The position numbers and the translations under genes are program-made. Shown here in pieces: positions 14,675-17,910 of a stretch of 17,910 nucleotides of DNA; the first letter of the stretch is position 1, and every line of letters begins with the position of its first letter. Origin of the DNA: Rhizobiaceae bacterium (GTDB taxonomy: Bacteria > Pseudomonadota > Alphaproteobacteria > Rhizobiales > Rhizobiaceae); assembly GCA_016793565.1 (NCBI GenBank), contig JAEUMA010000283.1, forward strand, positions 1-17,910. The letters are read 5' to 3'. Below the pieces are notes generated by a model, which had not been told where the DNA came from, did not search any database, and saw only the letters and a list, made by a program, of their open reading frames with translations.

Positions 14675-15733
14675 ATGGAATATCGCCTGCTCGGCCGTTC
14701 CGGCCTCAAAATTTCGACCATAACGCTGGGCACCATGACCATGGGCGGCAAGGGCGGCTTCGCCAAGGTCGGCAATGTCGGCCTGGACGAGGCGCGCCGG
14801 CAGATCGACCTGTGCATCGACGCCGGCGTCAACCTGATCGACACCGCCGACATCTATTCGTTCGGCGCTTGCGAGGAGATCGTCGGCGAGGCTCTCGGCG
14901 GGCAGCGCAAGGGCGGCGTGCTGCTGGCCACCAAGGCCCGCTTCGCCATGGGCGAAGGCCCGAACGACCGCGGTCTTTCGCGATACCATCTGATCAACGC
15001 CTGCGAGGCGAGCCTCAAGCGGCTGCGCACCGACGTGATCGACCTCTACCAGGTGCACGAGTGGGACGGGCAGACGCCGCTGGAGGAAACGCTGGAAGCG
15101 CTGGACAGCCTCGTACGCGCCGGCAAGGTGCGCTATGTCGGCTGCTCCAACTATTCCGGCTGGCACATCATGAAGGCGCTGGGCGTCAGCGCCGCGAACC
15201 GTCTCCCACGCTTCGTCAGCCAGCAAATCCACTACACGCTGGAAGCGCGGGAGGCCGAGTACGAACTGCTGCCGGTGTCGATCGACCAGGGGCTCGGCGT
15301 GCTGGTGTGGAGCCCGCTGGCCGGCGGTCTGCTGTCGGGCAAGCACCGCCGCAACGCCTCGCCGGAGGGCACGCGCCAACTTGCCGGCTGGACGGAGCCG
15401 CCGATCCGTGACGAGGACCGGCTGTGGCGCATCGTCGACGTGCTGGTCGAGATCGCTGCGCAGCGCGGCGTTTCCGGTGCGCAGGTGGCGCTGGCATGGC
15501 TGCTCGGCCGCGACGCCGTGACCTCCGTAGTGATCGGCGGCCGAACGGAGGCGCAGCTCAAGGACAATCTCGGCGCCGCCGACCTGAAGCTGACGGCCGA
15601 GGAGCGTGCGCGCCTCGACACCGTCAGTCTGCTGCCGCTCACCTACCCGTACTGGCACCAGTCCTGGACCGCCAGCGACCGGCTGAGCGCCGCCGATCTG
15701 TCGCTGATCGGCCCGCATCTGGCGAAGGGTTAG
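14675..15733 (+). CDS. Aldo/keto reductase
   Basis: A 352-aa NADPH-dependent oxidoreductase with an (alpha/beta)8 barrel of the AKR family. The catalytic tetrad can be read: Asp56 and Tyr61 in IDTADIYSFGACEE, Lys87 in LLATKARF and His128 in LYQVHEWDG. Coenzyme-binding segments are VGCSNYSGWH, VWSPLAGGLLSGK and VVIGGRTEAQL near the C-terminus. ATG 14675 follows AGAAGGG (14661-14667). It matches general Tas/YajO-like reductases; the physiological substrate is unknown. It ends 31 bp before the convergent ACT-domain gene. Confidence 0.9.
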   Translation: MEYRLLGRSGLKISTITLGTMTMGGKGGFAKVGNVGLDEARRQIDLCIDAGVNLIDTADIYSFGACEEIVGEALGGQRKGGVLLATKARFAMGEGPNDRGLSRYHLINACEASLKRLRTDVIDLYQVHEWDGQTPLEETLEALDSLVRAGKVRYVGCSNYSGWHIMKALGVSAANRLPRFVSQQIHYTLEAREAEYELLPVSIDQGLGVLVWSPLAGGLLSGKHRRNASPEGTRQLAGWTEPPIRDEDRLWRIVDVLVEIAAQRGVSGAQVALAWLLGRDAVTSVVIGGRTEAQLKDNLGAADLKLTAEERARLDTVSLLPLTYPYWHQSWTASDRLSAADLSLIGPHLAKG

Positions 15734-15764
15734 GGACCGCGACGTAACCAGTCCCCCCTCCCCC

Positions 15765-16004
15765 TCAGGCCCCGGCCAGTTCCCGCATCGAAAAGCGCTC
15801 CAGCCCGCGCAGCACCGAGACGCGTTCGGCAAACACCGCGGCCGACTGCGCGCCGGCGCCGTCGAGGATCATGTGCACCCGCGCGCCGCCCGGCGCTGTT
15901 TTCATTTGCAGGTCGACCAGCGCAAAGCCCATCTTGCGAATGACGTCCAGCGCACGCGGCAGATGGTCCAGCGCATCGCAGGTCAGAAATTCGACTTGGT
16001 ACAT
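15765..16004 (-). CDS. Solitary ACT-domain protein, IlvM-like
   Basis: The only gene on the minus strand, 79 aa. The minus-strand ATG (16002-16004) has GGAG (complement of 16013-16016) 8 nt upstream. The sequence forms a compact beta-alpha-beta pattern (MYQVEFLTC..., ALDVIRKMGFALVDLQMK, ARVHMILDG) that resembles the ACT domain of IlvM, the small regulatory subunit of acetolactate synthase II, in length and layout. It has no large subunit beside it, so it may be an orphan regulator sensing branched-chain amino acids; that is inference. It shares a 185-bp divergent promoter region with an Lrp-type regulator of branched-chain catabolism. Other small ACT proteins remain possible. Confidence 0.7.
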   Translation of the reverse strand: MYQVEFLTCDALDHLPRALDVIRKMGFALVDLQMKTAPGGARVHMILDGAGAQSAAVFAERVSVLRGLERFSMRELAGA

Positions 16005-16047
16005 TCCCTAGGCTCCGGCAAGGCGCGCAGCGTAGCCGGCAGGATTC

Positions 16048-16141
16048 GAAAAGTCCTTTTCTATTTTTCGTAATTTCCTTTCATTGCCGCCATATCATTC
16101 GGCAATCTCTTTCAATCACAGGAAATTCGTTTGCTATTTCC
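16048..16141. promoter_or_regulatory. Divergent promoter region with three inverted repeats
   Basis: This AT-rich region lies between the ACT gene and the Lrp-type regulator. Perfect dyads are GAAAAG-tc-CTTTTC (16048-16061), ATTGCCG (16083-16089) with CGGCAAT (16100-16106) and a 10-nt spacer, and GGAAAT (16121-16126) with ATTTCC (16136-16141) and a 9-nt spacer. A further ATTTCC is at 16073-16078. Multiple spaced, partly AT-rich dyads are typical of Lrp/AsnC-family binding regions, so autoregulation is likely. A TATTAT at 16165-16170 may be a -10 for the regulator. The repeats are seen; the operator function is inference. Confidence 0.45.
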
Positions 16142-16189
16142 CGTTTGTGCGGTAGCCTGCATCATATTATCGCCGTACTGGAGGGTGCG

Positions 16190-16660
16190 CTGAAGCCGCT
16201 TGACCATATCGACCGACGCATTCTGCGCGAGCTGCTCGGCAACGCGCGGCTGACCAGCACGCAGCTTTCCGAGCGGGTCGGCCTGTCGGCCAGCCCCTGC
16301 TGGCAGCGCGTCAAGCGCCTGGAGGACGACGGCTATATCACCGGCTATTCGGCCGTGCTCGACCAGGCGAAGCTTGGCCTTTCCGAGACCGTCATCATTG
16401 AGGTGACGCTGGAACGGCACGACGACGAGGTGCTGGAAGCGTTCGGGGCCGCGTTGACGGCGTTACCCGAGGTCTTGGAAGCCTATCTGACCACCGGCGA
16501 ATACGACTACATCATCAAGGTCGCGGTGAGCGGCACGGCCGGCTACGAGGAGTTTCTGCGCAAGAAGCTCTACCGCATCCCGGGCGTGCGCCATTCCCGC
16601 TCCTGTTTTGCGCTGCGCTGCCTGAAGCGCGAGCTTTCGGTGGTGCCGGACGCGATCTGA
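16190..16660 (+). CDS. bkdR: Lrp/AsnC-family transcriptional regulator, BkdR-like
   Basis: A 156-aa DNA-binding regulator. An N-terminal helix-turn-helix domain (about residues 4-52, with LDHIDRRILRELLGNARLTS and SASPCWQRVKRLE) precedes an effector-binding RAM/ACT-like domain that contains the AYLTTGEYDYIIKVAV segment. The normal start LKPLDHIDRR aligns with the MKxLDxxDRxIL start of the family. This is a CTG codon at 16190 with a perfect GGAGG at 16180-16184. The alternative TTG at 16145 adds 15 residues and lacks a ribosome site, and a possible -10 (16165-16170) would fall inside it. It is 15 bp before bkdA1 in the same direction, and Lrp-like BkdR activates the bkd operon in Pseudomonas. 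The symbol is by context. Confidence 0.82.
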   Translation: MKPLDHIDRRILRELLGNARLTSTQLSERVGLSASPCWQRVKRLEDDGYITGYSAVLDQAKLGLSETVIIEVTLERHDDEVLEAFGAALTALPEVLEAYLTTGEYDYIIKVAVSGTAGYEEFLRKKLYRIPGVRHSRSCFALRCLKRELSVVPDAI

Positions 16661-16675
16661 AGGAGGAGAACGAGG

Positions 16676-17905
16676 ATGCCCGAGGGCAAGCTCAGCCTGC
16701 ATGTGCCGGAACCGGAGGTGCGCCCCGGCGGCAAACCCGACTTCTCCAACGTGCCCATTCCGCGCGCGGGTTCGGTGGCGAGGCCGCCGATCGACGTCGA
16801 TCCGCGCGAAATCCGCGACATGGCCTATTCGATCATCCGCGTGCTCGACCGCGACGGCAACGCGGTCGGCCCCTGGGCCGGCACGCTGACCGACGCCGAA
16901 CTATTGGACGGGCTGCGCTACATGATGACGCTGCGCGCCTTCGATCAGCGCATGCAGATGGCGCAGCGCCAGGGCAAGACCTCCTTCTACATGCAGCACA
17001 TGGGCGAGGAGGCGGTGAGCTGCGCCTTCCGTCAGGCGCTGGAGCCGGGCGATATGAATTTTCCGACCTATCGCCAGGCCGGCCTGCTGATCGCCGGCGG
17101 CTACCCGATGGTCGACATGATGAACCAGATTTTTTCCAACGAGGCCGACCCGATCAAGGGGCGCCAGCTGCCGGTGATGTATTCGGCGCGCGACCACGGC
17201 TTCTTCTCGATCTCCGGCAACCTGACCACGCAGTACATCCAGGCGGTCGGCTGGGCGATGGCTTCGGCGATCCGCAACGACACGCGGATCGCGGTGGGCT
17301 GGGTGGGCGACGGCGCCACCGCCGAGAGCGATTTTCACGCCGCGCTGGTGTTCGCCTCCACCTACAAGGCGCCGGTGGTGCTCAACATCGTCAACAACCA
17401 GTGGGCGATCTCGACCTTTCAGGGCATCGCCCGCGGCGGCTCCGGCACGTTTGCGGCGCGAGGATTAGGGTTCGGCATCCCGGCACTCAGGGTCGACGGC
17501 AACGATTATCTGGCCGTGCACGCGGTCGCCAAATGGGCGGTGGAGCGGGCGCGGAAAAATCTCGGGCCGACGCTGGTGGAATATGTGACCTACCGCGTCG
17601 GCGCGCATTCGACCTCGGACGATCCGGCCGCCTACCGGCCGAAGGAGGAGTCGGAAGCCTGGCCGCTGGGCGACCCGGTGATCCGGCTGAAGAACCATCT
17701 GATCGTGAAGGGCGCCTGGAGCGAGGAGCGCCACAGCCAAGCCGAGGCCGAGGTGCTGGACAGCGTGATCGGGGCGCAGAAGCAGGCGGAAAAGCACGGC
17801 ACGCTGCATTCGGGCGGCAAGCCTTCCGTGCGCGACATGTTCGAGGGCGTCTACGCCGAGATGCCGCCGCACCTGCGGCGCCAGCGCCAGCAGGCGGGGG
17901 TGTGA
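16676..17905 (+). CDS. bkdA1: Branched-chain 2-oxoacid dehydrogenase E1 alpha subunit
   Basis: This 409-aa thiamine-diphosphate-dependent subunit decarboxylates 2-oxo acids from valine, leucine and isoleucine within the BCKDH complex, together with E1 beta. The ThDP motif begins GDG (211-213) and ends NN (240-241). FPTYRQAGLLIAGG (129-142) and the loop YRVGAHSTSDDPAAYR (306-321) are the E1-alpha signatures. The N-terminal extension (1-45) is typical of bacterial BkdA1 rather than PDH E1 alpha. ATG 16676 follows GGAGGAG (16662-16668). The stop is at 17903-17905. A GTG at 17902 or 17908 could start the next gene, expected to be bkdA2 (E1 beta), but too little sequence remains to call it. Confidence 0.93.
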   Translation: MPEGKLSLHVPEPEVRPGGKPDFSNVPIPRAGSVARPPIDVDPREIRDMAYSIIRVLDRDGNAVGPWAGTLTDAELLDGLRYMMTLRAFDQRMQMAQRQGKTSFYMQHMGEEAVSCAFRQALEPGDMNFPTYRQAGLLIAGGYPMVDMMNQIFSNEADPIKGRQLPVMYSARDHGFFSISGNLTTQYIQAVGWAMASAIRNDTRIAVGWVGDGATAESDFHAALVFASTYKAPVVLNIVNNQWAISTFQGIARGGSGTFAARGLGFGIPALRVDGNDYLAVHAVAKWAVERARKNLGPTLVEYVTYRVGAHSTSDDPAAYRPKEESEAWPLGDPVIRLKNHLIVKGAWSEERHSQAEAEVLDSVIGAQKQAEKHGTLHSGGKPSVRDMFEGVYAEMPPHLRRQRQQAGV

Positions 17906-17910
17906 TCGTG

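Noticed and set aside
15733..15755. GGGAC/GTCCC hairpin between the convergent reductase and ACT genes as a bidirectional terminator
   Set aside because: Only 5 bp with a 13-nt loop and no T run on either strand; too weak to call.
13814..15832. 672-codon open frame on the minus strand opposite the phosphatase and reductase genes
   Set aside because: It spans two real genes and an intergenic region antisense with no recognisable domain; a GC-bias shadow.
17902..17910. Start of bkdA2 (GTG at 17902 or 17908)
   Set aside because: Expected by operon order, but nine bases cannot support a call.
1..17910. tRNA, rRNA, CRISPR array, transposase, integrase or attachment site
   Set aside because: Looked for and not seen; no repeat-spacer pattern, terminal inverted repeats or recombinase motifs.

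Overview
The window is GC-rich, densely packed chromosomal DNA that reads like an alphaproteobacterium of the Rhizobiales, most probably a Mesorhizobium/Phyllobacteriaceae relative. This rests on the codon use, on the order of the methylamine genes, on a dispersed-repeat-like palindrome at 617-712 and on close matches to protein families I know from that group. The genus is an inference. All genes but one lie on the + strand.

Region 1 (302-3721) is a membrane module: three small membrane proteins (105, 127 and 55 aa), an ethanolamine-transporter-type APC permease (464 aa), a membrane-anchored 240-aa protein of unknown function and a 93-aa multi-span protein. It lies directly upstream of region 2 and probably supplies substrate to it.

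Region 2 (3846-13357) is a complete N-methylglutamate (NMG) pathway for using methylated amines as nitrogen or carbon source, in the order mgsABC-gmaS-mgdABCD. GmaS joins methylamine to glutamate as gamma-glutamylmethylamide. MgsABC (a split glutamate-synthase-like enzyme) converts this to N-methylglutamate. MgdABCD (a sarcosine-oxidase-like heterotetramer) oxidises that back to glutamate and passes the one-carbon unit to tetrahydrofolate. Several junctions overlap, which suggests one long operon.

Region 3 (13358-15733) holds a small guanidinium exporter gene (gdx/sugE) preceded by a textbook-looking guanidine-II (mini-ykkC) riboswitch, then an inositol-monophosphatase-family gene and an aldo/keto reductase. 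A solitary IlvM-like ACT-domain gene at 15765-16004 faces the other way.

Region 4 (16190-17905) is an Lrp/AsnC-type regulator, probably started by CTG, followed 15 bp later by the E1-alpha subunit of branched-chain 2-oxoacid dehydrogenase (bkdA1). The bkd operon evidently continues past the window. The AT-rich divergent promoter region between the ACT gene and the regulator holds three perfect inverted repeats.

The core pathways are known. The least explained parts are the membrane module with its small proteins, and the neighbourhood of guanidine sensing/export with methylamine catabolism. No tRNA, rRNA, CRISPR, insertion sequence or phage gene was seen.
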